A stretch of 64,000 bases of DNA from Paracoccus chinensis. GTDB taxonomy: Bacteria; Pseudomonadota; Alphaproteobacteria; Rhodobacterales; Rhodobacteraceae. The translations under genes and the position numbers were made by a program. The stretch is taken from the NCBI RefSeq assembly GCF_900102885.1, contig NZ_FNGE01000001.1, positions 342,967-406,966 on the forward strand, given 5' to 3'. The notes beneath the pieces were generated by a model, which did no database searches, was not told the DNA's origin, and worked only from the letters and a program-made list of their open reading frames with translations. Each line of letters opens with the position of its first letter. The first letter of the stretch is position 1. Below are positions 19,867 through 28,399 of the stretch, in pieces.

Positions 19867-20424
19867 ATGGTGCACGAGCTTCTTGCCAATCCCGCGCTGC
19901 TGCTGGGGGTCCGCGTCTTCCTGGCGCTGGTCTTCGCCACGGCCGCCTTGTCCAAGCTGGGCCATGCCGAGGAATTCTATGGCGTCGTCCGCAACTTCCG
20001 CATCCTGCCCGACGGGTTGTCCCGCGTGACCGCGCTGGTGCTGCCGGTGGTGGAACTCGCCGTCGCGGCGGGGCTGCTGATCGGCGCGACGGCCGTGCCT
20101 GCCGCCATCGCGGCGGCCGCGCTGCTGGCGGTCTTCGGGGCGGCCATCGCGGTCAACGTGCTGCGCGGACGGACCTGGATCGACTGCGGCTGCTTCCGCA
20201 ATGGCCTCAAGCAGCAGGTCGGCTGGGCCCTGGTCGGGCGCAACGCGCTGATGGCCGGGGCGGCGCTGGCGGTGGCGGGGCTTTTGCCCGCCGCCCCCGG
20301 CCCGATGCTGCCCGAGGCGCTGGTCGGCCTGATGGCCGGGCTGACCGCCATGATGCTCTACCTCAGCGCCGCGGCGCTGGGGGGCCTGCGGGCTGCGCAA
20401 ACCACCACGTCGAAAGGACGCTGA
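19867..20424 (+). CDS. mauE: Methylamine utilisation protein MauE
   Basis: A 185-residue membrane protein with about four or five hydrophobic helices, of the MauE/DoxX-like group. The family is thought to work with MauD in forming or transporting disulfides for the light chain, which carries six disulfide bonds. ATG 19867 is 4 bp after the mauB stop; the longer frame from 19825 overlaps mauB. A conserved segment DCGCFRNGLKQQVGW includes a Cys pair. Confidence 0.92.
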   Translation: MVHELLANPALLLGVRVFLALVFATAALSKLGHAEEFYGVVRNFRILPDGLSRVTALVLPVVELAVAAGLLIGATAVPAAIAAAALLAVFGAAIAVNVLRGRTWIDCGCFRNGLKQQVGWALVGRNALMAGAALAVAGLLPAAPGPMLPEALVGLMAGLTAMMLYLSAAALGGLRAAQTTTSKGR

Positions 20425-20425
20425 C

Positions 20426-21025
20426 ATGACCAATCTTCTGATCGTTTCCAACGTCCTGCTGTGGGTGGCCTTCCTGGGCGTCACGGTGGTGATGCTGGGG
20501 CTGATGCGCCAGGTCGGGCTGCTGCACGAGCGGTCCTCGCCCATGGGCGCGATGATCACCGACCACGGGCCGGACATCGGGGACAAGGCGCCGGAACTGG
20601 ACCTCAAGGACTTCGCCGGCCGCGCCGTCAAGATCGGCGGCCCGGCGGCGGACGGGCGGCAGACCCTGCTCATGTTCACCGCGCCGACCTGCCCGGTCTG
20701 CGACAAGCTGTTCCCGATCATCAAGTCGATCGCACGGGCGGAAAAGATCTCGGTCGTGATGATCTCGGACGGCGCGCCGGAAGAACACCGCCGCTTCCTC
20801 GACAGCCATGACCTGGGCGAGATCCGCTATGTCGTCTCGGCCGAGGCGGGGATGGCCTTCCAGGTCGGCAAGATCCCCTATGGCGTCCTTCTGGACCCGC
20901 AGGGCGTCATCCGCGCCAAGGGCCTGACCAACACGCGCGAGCATCTGGAAAGCCTGCTGGAGGCCGACAAGACCGGCTTCGCCTCGCTGCAGCAGTACAT
21001 CGCCCGCCGGAAGAAGGCGGCCTGA
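20426..21025 (+). CDS. mauD: Methylamine dehydrogenase accessory thioredoxin-like protein MauD
   Basis: A 199-residue membrane-anchored thioredoxin-fold protein facing the periplasm. The N-terminal helix (about 5-27) is the anchor, and the redox motif Cys89-Pro-Val-Cys92 sits in FTAPTCPVCDKLFP. The TlpA/AhpC-like domain follows, with GKIPYGVLLDPQGVIRAKG. It most likely forms or isomerises the six disulfides of MauA. It starts 1 bp after mauE. Confidence 0.94.
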   Translation: MTNLLIVSNVLLWVAFLGVTVVMLGLMRQVGLLHERSSPMGAMITDHGPDIGDKAPELDLKDFAGRAVKIGGPAADGRQTLLMFTAPTCPVCDKLFPIIKSIARAEKISVVMISDGAPEEHRRFLDSHDLGEIRYVVSAEAGMAFQVGKIPYGVLLDPQGVIRAKGLTNTREHLESLLEADKTGFASLQQYIARRKKAA

Positions 21026-21070
21026 CCGCCGCCATCCGCAACCCCGCAAGGAACAAGGGAGGAGACTTCG

Positions 21071-21640
21071 ATGCTGGGGAACTTCAGGTTCGACGACATG
21101 GTCGAGAAGATGTCGCGGCGCGTGGCAGGCCGGACCAGCCGGCGCAGCGTCATCGGCAAGGTGGGCACCGTGATGCTGGGCATCGGCCTCGTGCCGCTCT
21201 TGCCGGTGGACCGCCGGGGCCGCGTCAGCCGGGCCAATGCCGCCACGCCCGAGCCGGGCGCGCCGAGCCCCCGCCAGGGCTTCACGCCGCAGGACCATGA
21301 CATCCAGGCCTGCGATTACTGGCGCCACTGCTCGATCGACGGCAACGTCTGCGACTGTTCGGGCGGCTCGCTGACCAGCTGCCCGCCGGGCACCAAGCTG
21401 GCGACCGCGTCCTGGGTGGCCAGCTGCTACAACCCGACCGACGGGCAGAGCTACCTGATCGCCTATCGCGACTGCTGCGGCGCCAACGTCTCGGGCCGCT
21501 GCCCCTGCTTCAACACGGAAGGCGAGCTGCCCGTCTATCGCCCGGAATTCGGCAACGACATCATCTGGTGCTTCGGGGCCGAGGACGACGCGATGACCTA
21601 TCACTGCACCATCTCTCCGATCGTCGGCCGCGCCGGCTGA
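21071..21640 (+). CDS. mauA: Methylamine dehydrogenase light (beta) chain, TTQ-bearing
   Basis: The catalytic subunit, 189 residues with a long leader. A twin-arginine motif (RTSRRSVIGK, residues 21-30) and hydrophobic stretch indicate Tat-type export; the mature chain begins near residue 58. The two tryptophans that form tryptophan tryptophylquinone are Trp115 and Trp166. Their spacing of 51 equals that of Trp57 and Trp108 in the mature Paracoccus denitrificans enzyme. Twelve cysteines (81 to 179) are present for six disulfides. GGAGG lies just before ATG 21071. It oxidises methylamine to formaldehyde and ammonia. Confidence 0.98.
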   Translation: MLGNFRFDDMVEKMSRRVAGRTSRRSVIGKVGTVMLGIGLVPLLPVDRRGRVSRANAATPEPGAPSPRQGFTPQDHDIQACDYWRHCSIDGNVCDCSGGSLTSCPPGTKLATASWVASCYNPTDGQSYLIAYRDCCGANVSGRCPCFNTEGELPVYRPEFGNDIIWCFGAEDDAMTYHCTISPIVGRAG

Positions 21641-21703
21641 TCGAGAGTGCCGGAGGGGCGGCTCCCCTGCCCCTCCGGTCCTTCTGAACCCCACGGAGCC
21701 ATC

Positions 21704-22099
21704 ATGACCTTCGCCGCCAAGACCCGCACCCTGCTGACCGCCCTCGCCCTGACCGCGCTGGGCACGCAGATGGCGCTGGCCGACAAGATCTCGATCCTGA
21801 CCGAAACGCCCGCCCCCGCCGCCGAGGCGCCCGCCGACGCGGTGATCGTGAACATCGCCAAGATGAAATACGAAACGCCCGAGGTCACCATCAAGCCGGG
21901 CCAGACCGTCACCTGGATCAACACCGAGGCCATGCCCCACAACGTCGCCTTCAAGGCGGGCGTGGTCGGCGACGCCAAGATGGACGGCGCGATGATGAAG
22001 AAGGACCAGTCCTACTCGATCACCTTCAACGAGGCGGGCACCTATGCTTACCACTGCACGCCCCATCCCTTCATGAAGGCCAAGGTCATCGTCGAGTGA
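21704..22099 (+). CDS. mauC: Amicyanin, blue copper electron acceptor
   Basis: A 131-residue type I copper protein that takes electrons from methylamine dehydrogenase to c-type cytochromes in the periplasm. Signal peptide residues 1-26 (cleaved after MALA). Copper ligands are His79 (MPHNV), Cys118, His121 and Met124 (HCTPHPFM), with spacing identical to His53/Cys92/His95/Met98 of mature amicyanin. ATG 21704 gives the proper leader; the frame from 21647 adds 19 residues with no role. Confidence 0.98.
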   Translation: MTFAAKTRTLLTALALTALGTQMALADKISILTETPAPAAEAPADAVIVNIAKMKYETPEVTIKPGQTVTWINTEAMPHNVAFKAGVVGDAKMDGAMMKKDQSYSITFNEAGTYAYHCTPHPFMKAKVIVE

Positions 22100-22118
22100 G
22101 GTGAGAGGGCCAGCGTCG

Positions 22119-22994
22119 ATGTGGATCCCCTATGACATCAGCGGATCGCTGAAGGCCGCCACGGCCCCCGAGACGATCCGTCTGTCGCGCGCCGACGAGA
22201 CGCCCCGGCCTTTCCTCGTCGGCTTCCTGCTGCGGAACCCGGTGACGCAGGCATGGGAGCTGGACCTGGTCGCGGACCCTGCGGGGACCGAACTGGCCGA
22301 GGGCGACCTGCACCTGACGCTGCACGGCAACGAGGCCGGCAAGCTGGCCGAGGTGATCGTCCGCGTGACGGCCACCTCGGCCGCCGCCGCGCTGGAACGC
22401 GCCCATGCGGCGATGACCCGGCGGCTGCTGCGCTATGTGGTGGAAACGGGGCGCGGCATGGCCATCGCGGGCTGGCGTGTGGCCGACATGGCCCATGACG
22501 CCCGCTGGCGCTGCACCCCCTTCCGGCCCAGCGCCTTGGTGCTGAACCATGCGAGCCTTGCGCCGATGCCGGACGACCTCGCGCCGCTGGCCGAGCTGTT
22601 CCAGTCGGCCCGCGCCGCGACCGAACCCGGCGCGCGGCTGCTGGCGGCCTTCGCCCTGCTGCACGCGGCGCAGGAGGGTCACCCGGCGCTGGGCCGGGCC
22701 GATGTCGCGGGCTTCCGCGTCACCACCGAGATGTTGGTCCACGCGGGCGCCGACGACGCCTCGCTGGCGGGGCTGGACCTGCCCGGCCTGCTGGCCGCGC
22801 TGCGCCCCTTCCATGACCGGCTGGTCGGGCCGGCCGGCGTGCGGCTTCCGCTCTGCGACGACCTGCCCGCGCGGCAGCGGCTGTCGCGGATGGCGAACCT
22901 TGCCGACCTCGCCGCGCACCGGCTGCTCGCTGCCGAGATCCGGGCGCGGGCGCTTGAGACCCCGCAGCCTGCGCTGGAGCCGGCGCCATGCTGA
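22119..22994 (+). CDS. mauJ: Methylamine utilisation protein MauJ
   Basis: A roughly 291-residue protein of unknown biochemical function, found only in mau clusters. No signal peptide, membrane helix or cofactor motif is visible, so it is probably cytoplasmic. Identification rests on its position between mauC and mauG and its size. ATG 22119 (MWIPYDISGSL) follows GAGAGGG; an alternative GTG at 22101 would add six residues. Its 3' end overlaps mauG by 7 bases. Confidence 0.85.
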   Translation: MWIPYDISGSLKAATAPETIRLSRADETPRPFLVGFLLRNPVTQAWELDLVADPAGTELAEGDLHLTLHGNEAGKLAEVIVRVTATSAAAALERAHAAMTRRLLRYVVETGRGMAIAGWRVADMAHDARWRCTPFRPSALVLNHASLAPMPDDLAPLAELFQSARAATEPGARLLAAFALLHAAQEGHPALGRADVAGFRVTTEMLVHAGADDASLAGLDLPGLLAALRPFHDRLVGPAGVRLPLCDDLPARQRLSRMANLADLAAHRLLAAEIRARALETPQPALEPAPC

Positions 22995-24187
22995 GGGCTT
23001 CGCTCGGTCTCGGCGCGCTGGTCGCGGCGGGCTGGGCCGCCGTGGCGCTGGCTGCCATCGCTGAGCCGCCCGAGAGACGCGCGCCCGACCCCGCCCGCCT
23101 CGCCGCGCTGGGCGAGCGGCTGTTCTTCGAGACCGCGCTGTCGATGAACGGCACGCAGTCCTGCGCCACCTGCCACGACCCCGCCCGCGCCTTCACCGAC
23201 CCGCGCGAGGGTCGCGCGGGCCTCGCCGTCTCGGTTGGCGACAACGGCGAATCGCACGGCGACCGCAACACGCCGACGCTTTCCTACGCGAGCTTCAGCC
23301 CCGAGTTTCACCAGACCGCATCCGGCGACTGGAAGGGCGGCCAGTTCTGGGATGGCCGAGCCGCGAACCTGCGCGAGCAGGCGGGCCAGCCGATGCTGAA
23401 CCCGGTCGAGATGGCGATGCCCGACAAGCAGACCGTCGCCGCCCGCCTTTCCGCCGATCCCGGCTACCCGGCCGAGTTCGAGGCCGTCTGGGGCCCCGGC
23501 ACGCTGGACGACCCTGCCCGCGCCTTCGACGCCGTGGCCGAGGCGCTGGCCGCCTATCAGCAGACCGAGGAATTCGCGCCCTTCGACTCCCGCTATGACC
23601 GCTGGCTGCGGGGCGAGGAGACGTTCACCGCGCAGGAGGAATTCGGCCACACCGTTTTCATCACTTGGAACTGCCGGCTCTGCCACATGAACCGCAAGCA
23701 GGGCGTGGCCGAGAACGAGACCTTCACCAATTTCGAATATCACAACATCGGCGTGCCGGTGAATCCCGCCGCGCGGAACGCAAGCGGGCTTGGCCCCGAT
23801 CACGTGGACCTCGGGTTGTCCGCCCATCCCGGCATCGACGATCCCGCGCAGGACGGCCGCTTCAAGGTGCCGACGCTGCGGAACGTGGCCGTGACCGGCC
23901 CCTACATGCACAACGGGGTGTTCCAAGACCTGCGGACGGCGATCGTCTTCTACAACAAGTACACGAGCCGCCGTAAACACGCGAAGATCAACCCCGAGAC
24001 GGGCGAGGACTGGGGCCCGCCCGAGGTCGAGGCGAATCTCTCGCTGGCCGAGCTTGAATCGGGCCTGATGGTGGACGACGCGCGGGTCGATGCGCTCGTC
24101 GCCTTCCTGGAAACGCTGACCGACCGCCGGTACGAGCCGCTGCTGGCCGAACAGAAGGCCGCCCGCGCGGCCGCGCAAGGGGACTGA
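22988..24187 (+). CDS. mauG: Diheme enzyme MauG for TTQ cofactor maturation
   Basis: A 399-residue periplasmic diheme c-type enzyme that completes TTQ synthesis on preMADH through a bis-Fe(IV) state. Heme motifs are C59-A-T-C62-H63 and C229-R-L-C232-H233. With an offset of 28 to the mature P. denitrificans numbering, Tyr322 corresponds to axial ligand Tyr294, Trp121 to Trp93, Trp227 to Trp199 and Pro135 to Pro107, all conserved. This distinguishes it from diheme cytochrome c peroxidases, which use Met at the Tyr position. An N-terminal hydrophobic leader spans about 5-25. Confidence 0.96.
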   Translation: MLRASLGLGALVAAGWAAVALAAIAEPPERRAPDPARLAALGERLFFETALSMNGTQSCATCHDPARAFTDPREGRAGLAVSVGDNGESHGDRNTPTLSYASFSPEFHQTASGDWKGGQFWDGRAANLREQAGQPMLNPVEMAMPDKQTVAARLSADPGYPAEFEAVWGPGTLDDPARAFDAVAEALAAYQQTEEFAPFDSRYDRWLRGEETFTAQEEFGHTVFITWNCRLCHMNRKQGVAENETFTNFEYHNIGVPVNPAARNASGLGPDHVDLGLSAHPGIDDPAQDGRFKVPTLRNVAVTGPYMHNGVFQDLRTAIVFYNKYTSRRKHAKINPETGEDWGPPEVEANLSLAELESGLMVDDARVDALVAFLETLTDRRYEPLLAEQKAARAAAQGD

Positions 24188-24208
24188 ACCGGCGAAACCT
24201 CGGGGAGG

Positions 24209-24877
24209 GTGACGATGGCCGGACCACGCAGGATCACCCGCCGCGCCGCCCTGGGCGAAGTCGCCCGCGTGGGCGGCGCGGCCTGCCTTGCCGGGCTGTC
24301 GCTGACGGCGCTGGTCAGCATGGCCAGCCGGGCCGACGCCCGGGCGCTGCGGCCTCCGGGGGCGCTGCCGGAAGATGACTTCCTATCGGCCTGCGTCCGC
24401 TGCGGCCTTTGCGTCGAGGCCTGCCCCTATGACACGCTGTCGCTGGCCGAATGGGGCGACGAGGCCGCCGTCGGCACGCCCTTCTTCACCCCGCGCGACG
24501 TCCCCTGCTTCATGTGCAAGGACGTGCCCTGCGCGCGGGCCTGCCCCACGGGCGCGCTCGACCGTGAGATCCCGGACATCCGGCAGGCCGACATGGGCGT
24601 CGCGGTGCTGGTGGGGCACGAGACCTGCCTGAACTACAAGGGCCTCAACTGCAGCATCTGCCACCGCGTCTGCCCCATCCGCAACGAGGCGATCACGCTG
24701 GAAAAGGGCGAGATCAACGGCCGTGCCGTGGTCCTGCCGGTGGTCCATTCCGACAAGTGCACCGGTTGCGGCACCTGCGAGAAGCACTGCGTCACCGGCC
24801 ATGCCTCGATCCGCGTCCTGCCCCGTGATCTGGGCTTGGGCGGAGAGGGCCGCAACCGCGCCGGGCGGGCCACATGA
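24209..24877 (+). CDS. mauM: Ferredoxin-type protein MauM
   Basis: A 222-residue NapG/MauM-family iron-sulfur protein with a twin-arginine leader (RRITRRAALGE). Four 4Fe-4S-type clusters are indicated by CVRCGLCVEACP, CFMCKDVPCARACP, CSICHRVCP and CTGCGTCEKHC. In mau clusters it is not essential for growth on methylamine in some strains, and its electron partner is unknown; MauN is the likely membrane partner. Its stop overlaps the mauN start (ATGA). Confidence 0.94.
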   Translation: MTMAGPRRITRRAALGEVARVGGAACLAGLSLTALVSMASRADARALRPPGALPEDDFLSACVRCGLCVEACPYDTLSLAEWGDEAAVGTPFFTPRDVPCFMCKDVPCARACPTGALDREIPDIRQADMGVAVLVGHETCLNYKGLNCSICHRVCPIRNEAITLEKGEINGRAVVLPVVHSDKCTGCGTCEKHCVTGHASIRVLPRDLGLGGEGRNRAGRAT

Positions 24878-25800
24878 TCGGGCGGCTCGATCTCGACGCA
24901 AGGCAGCAGTCGGTCGCGGCGCGGGGCTGGTGGCGGTCGCACAAGTGGTGGCTGTTGCGGCGGACGAGCCAGATTGCGGCGATGGCCGTCTTCATGCTGG
25001 GACCTTGGGCAGGGATCTGGCTGGTACGGGGCAACTTCGCCTCCAGCGACGTCCTGGGCGTCCTGCCGCTGACCGACCCCTACATCCTGCTGCAATCCCT
25101 TGCGGCGGGACACGGGCTGGCACTGACGGCGCTGGTCGGGGCGGGGCTGATCGTCGCGCTTTACCTGATTGCCGGGGGCCGCGCCTATTGCAGTTGGGTC
25201 TGCCCGGTCAATGTCGTGACAGACAGCGCCCACTGGCTGCGGGAAAAGACCGGGCTCACGCGCGACCGCAAGCTTGATCGCCGGACGCGGGTGGTGATCC
25301 TGGCGGCGACGCTGCTCGCCGCATTCCTGACCGGCCGCATCGCGTGGGAGTTCGTCAACCCCGTCAGCATGATGCAGCGGGGGCTGATCACCGGCGTGGG
25401 TCTTGGCTGGGGACTGGTGCTGGCGGTGTTCCTGCTGGACCTGTTCGTCGCGCGCCGCGCCTGGTGCAGCCATCTCTGCCCCGTGGGCGCCTTCTACGGC
25501 GTGGTCGGACGCGCCTCGCTGACCCGCGTGGCGGCGACCCGGCGCGCGGCCTGCACCGACTGCGCCGCCTGCTTCAACATCTGCCCCGAGCCGCATGTGA
25601 TCGCGCCTGCCCTGAAGGGAAAGGGCAGCCCGGTGATCCGCTCCGGCGATTGCCTGAACTGCGGGGCCTGCATCGATTCCTGCCCCGTGGACGTCTTCCG
25701 CATGACCCACCGCTTCGCGGGGGTCGAGGAGGGCGCAGCCCCCGCGCGGCGGAGGGCGGTCACACCGAGAAGGGCTCCAGCGGCAGGTCCCGCTCGGTAG
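24874..25800 (+). CDS. mauN: Membrane ferredoxin-type protein MauN (NapH family)
   Basis: A 308-residue membrane protein related to NapH. Four hydrophobic spans are visible, with the conserved CSWVCPVNVVTD and CSHLCPVGAFYG loops between them. Two C-terminal 4Fe-4S motifs follow (CTDCAACFNICPEPH and CLNCGACIDSCPVD). It is thought to pass electrons between the quinone pool and MauM. The last ~15 codons overlap convergently with the CoA-transferase gene by 41 bp and look poorly conserved, so the native C-terminus may have been altered at this junction. Confidence 0.93.
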   Translation: MIGRLDLDARQQSVAARGWWRSHKWWLLRRTSQIAAMAVFMLGPWAGIWLVRGNFASSDVLGVLPLTDPYILLQSLAAGHGLALTALVGAGLIVALYLIAGGRAYCSWVCPVNVVTDSAHWLREKTGLTRDRKLDRRTRVVILAATLLAAFLTGRIAWEFVNPVSMMQRGLITGVGLGWGLVLAVFLLDLFVARRAWCSHLCPVGAFYGVVGRASLTRVAATRRAACTDCAACFNICPEPHVIAPALKGKGSPVIRSGDCLNCGACIDSCPVDVFRMTHRFAGVEEGAAPARRRAVTPRRAPAAGPAR

Positions 25801-26575
25801 CCAGCGCGCGGCATTCCTCGGCGGACATCCTGGCGAAGAAGCCGGGGATGTCATCCCCCGCAACCTCGGCCAGTCGCGCCGAGAAATGCGGCTCCAGGGC
25901 AGCGCAGGCGACAAGGCCATCGCGCAGGCGATAGATGGTGTAATCCGGCAAGGCGCCGGACAGAAGCCCGCCGTTTACCGTGATCCCGTGGCGCACCGGC
26001 GCGGCGAAGCGTTCCGCGGCCTGCCGCAGCCCGATGACGGCATGGCGCTGGGGGCGTCCCCGTTCGCGCGCCAGCAGCAGGGTGACGGCGGCGCGGGCGG
26101 CGGCCTCGGCCCCGGCCATGTCGGCGATCACCGTGCGCGGCATCCGCCCGTCCAGCAGCCCGGCCGAGGCCTGGTAGGTCAGGTCGTGGCCGGGCACGTC
26201 CGGGGCCTTCTCGTCGCCGACGATCTCGACCCAGGCGAGGCGCGGGTTGACCTGCACCAGTGCCGCTTCGGTGATCCCCAGCCGCCCCAAGGCCGAGCGG
26301 CGGTGGCTGGAGATCAGCAGGTCCGCGCCCTCCAGCAGCTCGCGGAACCGCGCCTGCCCTTCCCCGGAGCGCAGGTCCACCGTTTCGATCCGGGCGGCGC
26401 GGTTCAGCTCGGCGTACCATTGCGGCATCACGTGGCCCGTCATGTCGCCCGAGGGCGGCTCGATCTTGATCACCGCCATGCCCTGCGCGGCCAGCAGCGC
26501 GGCCGCAGCGGGGCCGGGCACGTTGGCGGCCATGCAGACGGCGGTCAGGCCAGACAGCGGCAGGTCGTCGGACAT
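25760..26575 (-). CDS. Short CaiB/BaiF-type (class III) CoA-transferase
   Basis: A 271-residue protein of the class III CoA-transferase family, which moves CoA between carboxylic acids. The N-terminal LSGLTAVCMAANVPGPAAAALLAAQG and KIEPPSGD blocks are typical. The Asp of GHDLTYQASAGLL is at the position of the catalytic aspartate. Usual members are about 360-420 residues, so this is a compact version, with the C-terminal third reduced. ATG 26575 is the start; the frame to 27508 is a shadow. It is divergent from the SDR gene at 26696, with a large dyad in between, and overlaps mauN at its end. Confidence 0.8.
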   Translation of the reverse strand: MSDDLPLSGLTAVCMAANVPGPAAAALLAAQGMAVIKIEPPSGDMTGHVMPQWYAELNRAARIETVDLRSGEGQARFRELLEGADLLISSHRRSALGRLGITEAALVQVNPRLAWVEIVGDEKAPDVPGHDLTYQASAGLLDGRMPRTVIADMAGAEAAARAAVTLLLARERGRPQRHAVIGLRQAAERFAAPVRHGITVNGGLLSGALPDYTIYRLRDGLVACAALEPHFSARLAEVAGDDIPGFFARMSAEECRALATERDLPLEPFSV

Positions 26576-26613
26576 GGAAGCGGGCCTTTCCTTGCTTGGC
26601 CGCAGCTTGTCAC

Positions 26614-26660
26614 GCCCCCGGGGCGCAAGGCAACCAAGGTCGCCCTTGCGCCCCGGGGGC
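26614..26660. promoter_or_regulatory. Perfect 17-bp inverted repeat in a divergent promoter
   Basis: Arms gcccccggggcgcaagg (26614-26630) and its exact complement (26644-26660) flank a 13-base spacer in the 120-bp gap between the divergent CoA-transferase and SDR genes. It has no T-run. It could be an operator for a dimeric or tetrameric regulator of both genes, or an RNA hairpin in the SDR leader. Confidence 0.6.
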
Positions 26661-26695
26661 AACGGTGCATCCTTCGGCGCAAACAGGGGGACGGC

Positions 26696-27445
26696 ATGGC
26701 AGGACGGCTGGAAGGCAAGCGGATTCTCATCACGGCGGCGGGCCAGGGGATGGGCCGGGCAGCGGCGCTCGCCTGCGCAGCGGAAGGCGCGCGGGTGCTG
26801 GCAACCGACCGCGACGCGGGCCTGCTGGAGGATCTGGCCGCGCAGGGGATCGAGACGGCCGCGCTGGACGTCACCGACGCCGGGGCCGTGCGGGCGGTGG
26901 TCGGGGGTGCGGGCGACCTGGACGGGCTGTTCAACTGCGCGGGTATCGTGGTGAACGGCGCGCTTGGCGACACGGTCGAGGCCGAGTGGCACGCCAGCTT
27001 CGACGTGAACATCCACGCCATGTTTCATGTCACCCGCGCGGCCCTGCCGGGGCTTCTGCGGCGGGCCGAGGCGACAGGCGCGGCCTCGGTGGTCAACATG
27101 GCCTCGATGGCCTCGAGCGTGAAGGGTTTCGCCAACCGCTGCGCCTACGGGACGACCAAGGCGGCGGTGATCGGCTTCACCAAGTCGGTCGCCGCCGATT
27201 ACGTCCGGGCGGGGCTGCGGGCCAATGCGCTGTGCCCCGGCACGGTGGACACGCCTTCGCTGCGGGGCCGGATCGCGGCGGCGGCGGACCCTGCCCAGGC
27301 CGAGCGCGACTTCATCGCCCGCCAGCCGATGGGGCGGCTGGCCCATGTGAACGATCTCGCGCCAATGGTGGTCTATCTTCTGTCCGACGAAAGCCGCTTC
27401 ATGAGCGGCCAGGCGGTGGTGGTCGATGGCGGGGTCACGATCTGA
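26696..27445 (+). CDS. SDR-family dehydrogenase, 2-keto-3-deoxy-L-fuconate dehydrogenase-like
   Basis: A 249-residue short-chain dehydrogenase. The nucleotide-binding motif is ITAAGQGMGRAAAL (about residues 11-24, an Ala for Gly variant of TGxxxGxG). NCAGIV near 81, SMASS near 138 and the catalytic YGTTK near 150 follow. The cofactor-site acidic residue ATDRD favours NAD. The AAGQGMGRA form and overall sequence resemble 2-keto-3-deoxy-L-fuconate and 3-hydroxybutyrate (BDH2-type) dehydrogenases. dgoK follows 1 bp later, so a role in 2-keto-3-deoxy sugar acid metabolism is likely. Confidence 0.85.
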   Translation: MAGRLEGKRILITAAGQGMGRAAALACAAEGARVLATDRDAGLLEDLAAQGIETAALDVTDAGAVRAVVGGAGDLDGLFNCAGIVVNGALGDTVEAEWHASFDVNIHAMFHVTRAALPGLLRRAEATGAASVVNMASMASSVKGFANRCAYGTTKAAVIGFTKSVAADYVRAGLRANALCPGTVDTPSLRGRIAAAADPAQAERDFIARQPMGRLAHVNDLAPMVVYLLSDESRFMSGQAVVVDGGVTI

Positions 27446-27446
27446 G

Positions 27447-28352
27447 ATGGACAGGCCCGACTGGATCGCCGTCGACTGGGGCACGAGCCGGCTGCGCGCC
27501 TGGGCCATGGGCGCAGACGGGCGCCCCTTGGCGCAGGCAGACTCCGCTCAGGGCATGGGCGGGCTGGCCCCGGATGCCTTCGAGCCCGCGCTGCTGGCGC
27601 TGGTCGAGCCCTGGCTCGACCCCGGCCGCGTCACGCCCGTGGTGGCCTGCGGCATGGTCGGCGCGCGCCAGGGCTGGGTCGAGGCCGCCTATCGCGCGGT
27701 CCCCTGCACGCCGCTGGGCCCGCCCCTGACGCAGGCGCCCGCGCGAGACCCGCGCATCGCCGTTTCCATCGTGCCGGGTCTGTCGCAGACCCGCCCCTCG
27801 GCCGACGTGATGCGGGGCGAGGAAACTCAGATCGCGGGCGTGCTGGCCGCCGCCCCCGACTGGGACGGCGTCATCTGCCTGCCGGGCACGCACAGCAAAT
27901 GGGCCGAGGTCTCGGCGGGCGAGGTCGTCAGCTTCCGCAGCTTCCTGACGGGCGAGCTGTTCGCCTGGCTGTCCACCGGATCCGTCCTGCGGCACGGGAT
28001 GGCGGGGGAAGGCTGGGACGAGGGCGCCTTTGACGGCGGGGTTTCGGACGGCATGTCCCGCCCCGAATGGCTGACCGCGCGGCTGTTCACCCTGCGGGCC
28101 GAGGGGCTGCTGGCGGAACTGCCGCCGGACGCCGCGCGGGCGCGGCTGTCGGGCCTGCTGATCGGCACGGAACTGGCGGCGGCCAGGGCCTGGTGGCTGG
28201 GGCGCGACGTGGTGATCCTGGGCGAGGGCAGGCTGGCCAGGCTTTACGCGCGGGCCTTGGGCGCGCAGGGGGCCGCCGCGCGGCAGGTCCCGGCCGAGAG
28301 CGCCGTGCTGGCGGGACTGGCCCGCGCACGGGCGCTTGCGGGCCGGGCCTGA
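27447..28352 (+). CDS. dgoK: 2-dehydro-3-deoxygalactonokinase
   Basis: A 301-residue kinase that phosphorylates 2-keto-3-deoxy-galactonate (DeLey-Doudoroff pathway). The ASKHA-type phosphate loop IAVDWGTSRLRAW is at residues 6-18. VACGMVGARQGWVEA, MRGEETQI and CLPGTHSKWAEV are DgoK landmarks. It starts 1 bp after the SDR stop. Its usual partner aldolase gene dgoA is only present as a 3' remnant immediately downstream. Confidence 0.92.
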   Translation: MDRPDWIAVDWGTSRLRAWAMGADGRPLAQADSAQGMGGLAPDAFEPALLALVEPWLDPGRVTPVVACGMVGARQGWVEAAYRAVPCTPLGPPLTQAPARDPRIAVSIVPGLSQTRPSADVMRGEETQIAGVLAAAPDWDGVICLPGTHSKWAEVSAGEVVSFRSFLTGELFAWLSTGSVLRHGMAGEGWDEGAFDGGVSDGMSRPEWLTARLFTLRAEGLLAELPPDAARARLSGLLIGTELAAARAWWLGRDVVILGEGRLARLYARALGAQGAAARQVPAESAVLAGLARARALAGRA

Positions 28353-28399
28353 GCTGCAACCTTGTCACCAAGGGCGCCGGTCCATGCCGTGGCCAGGGC

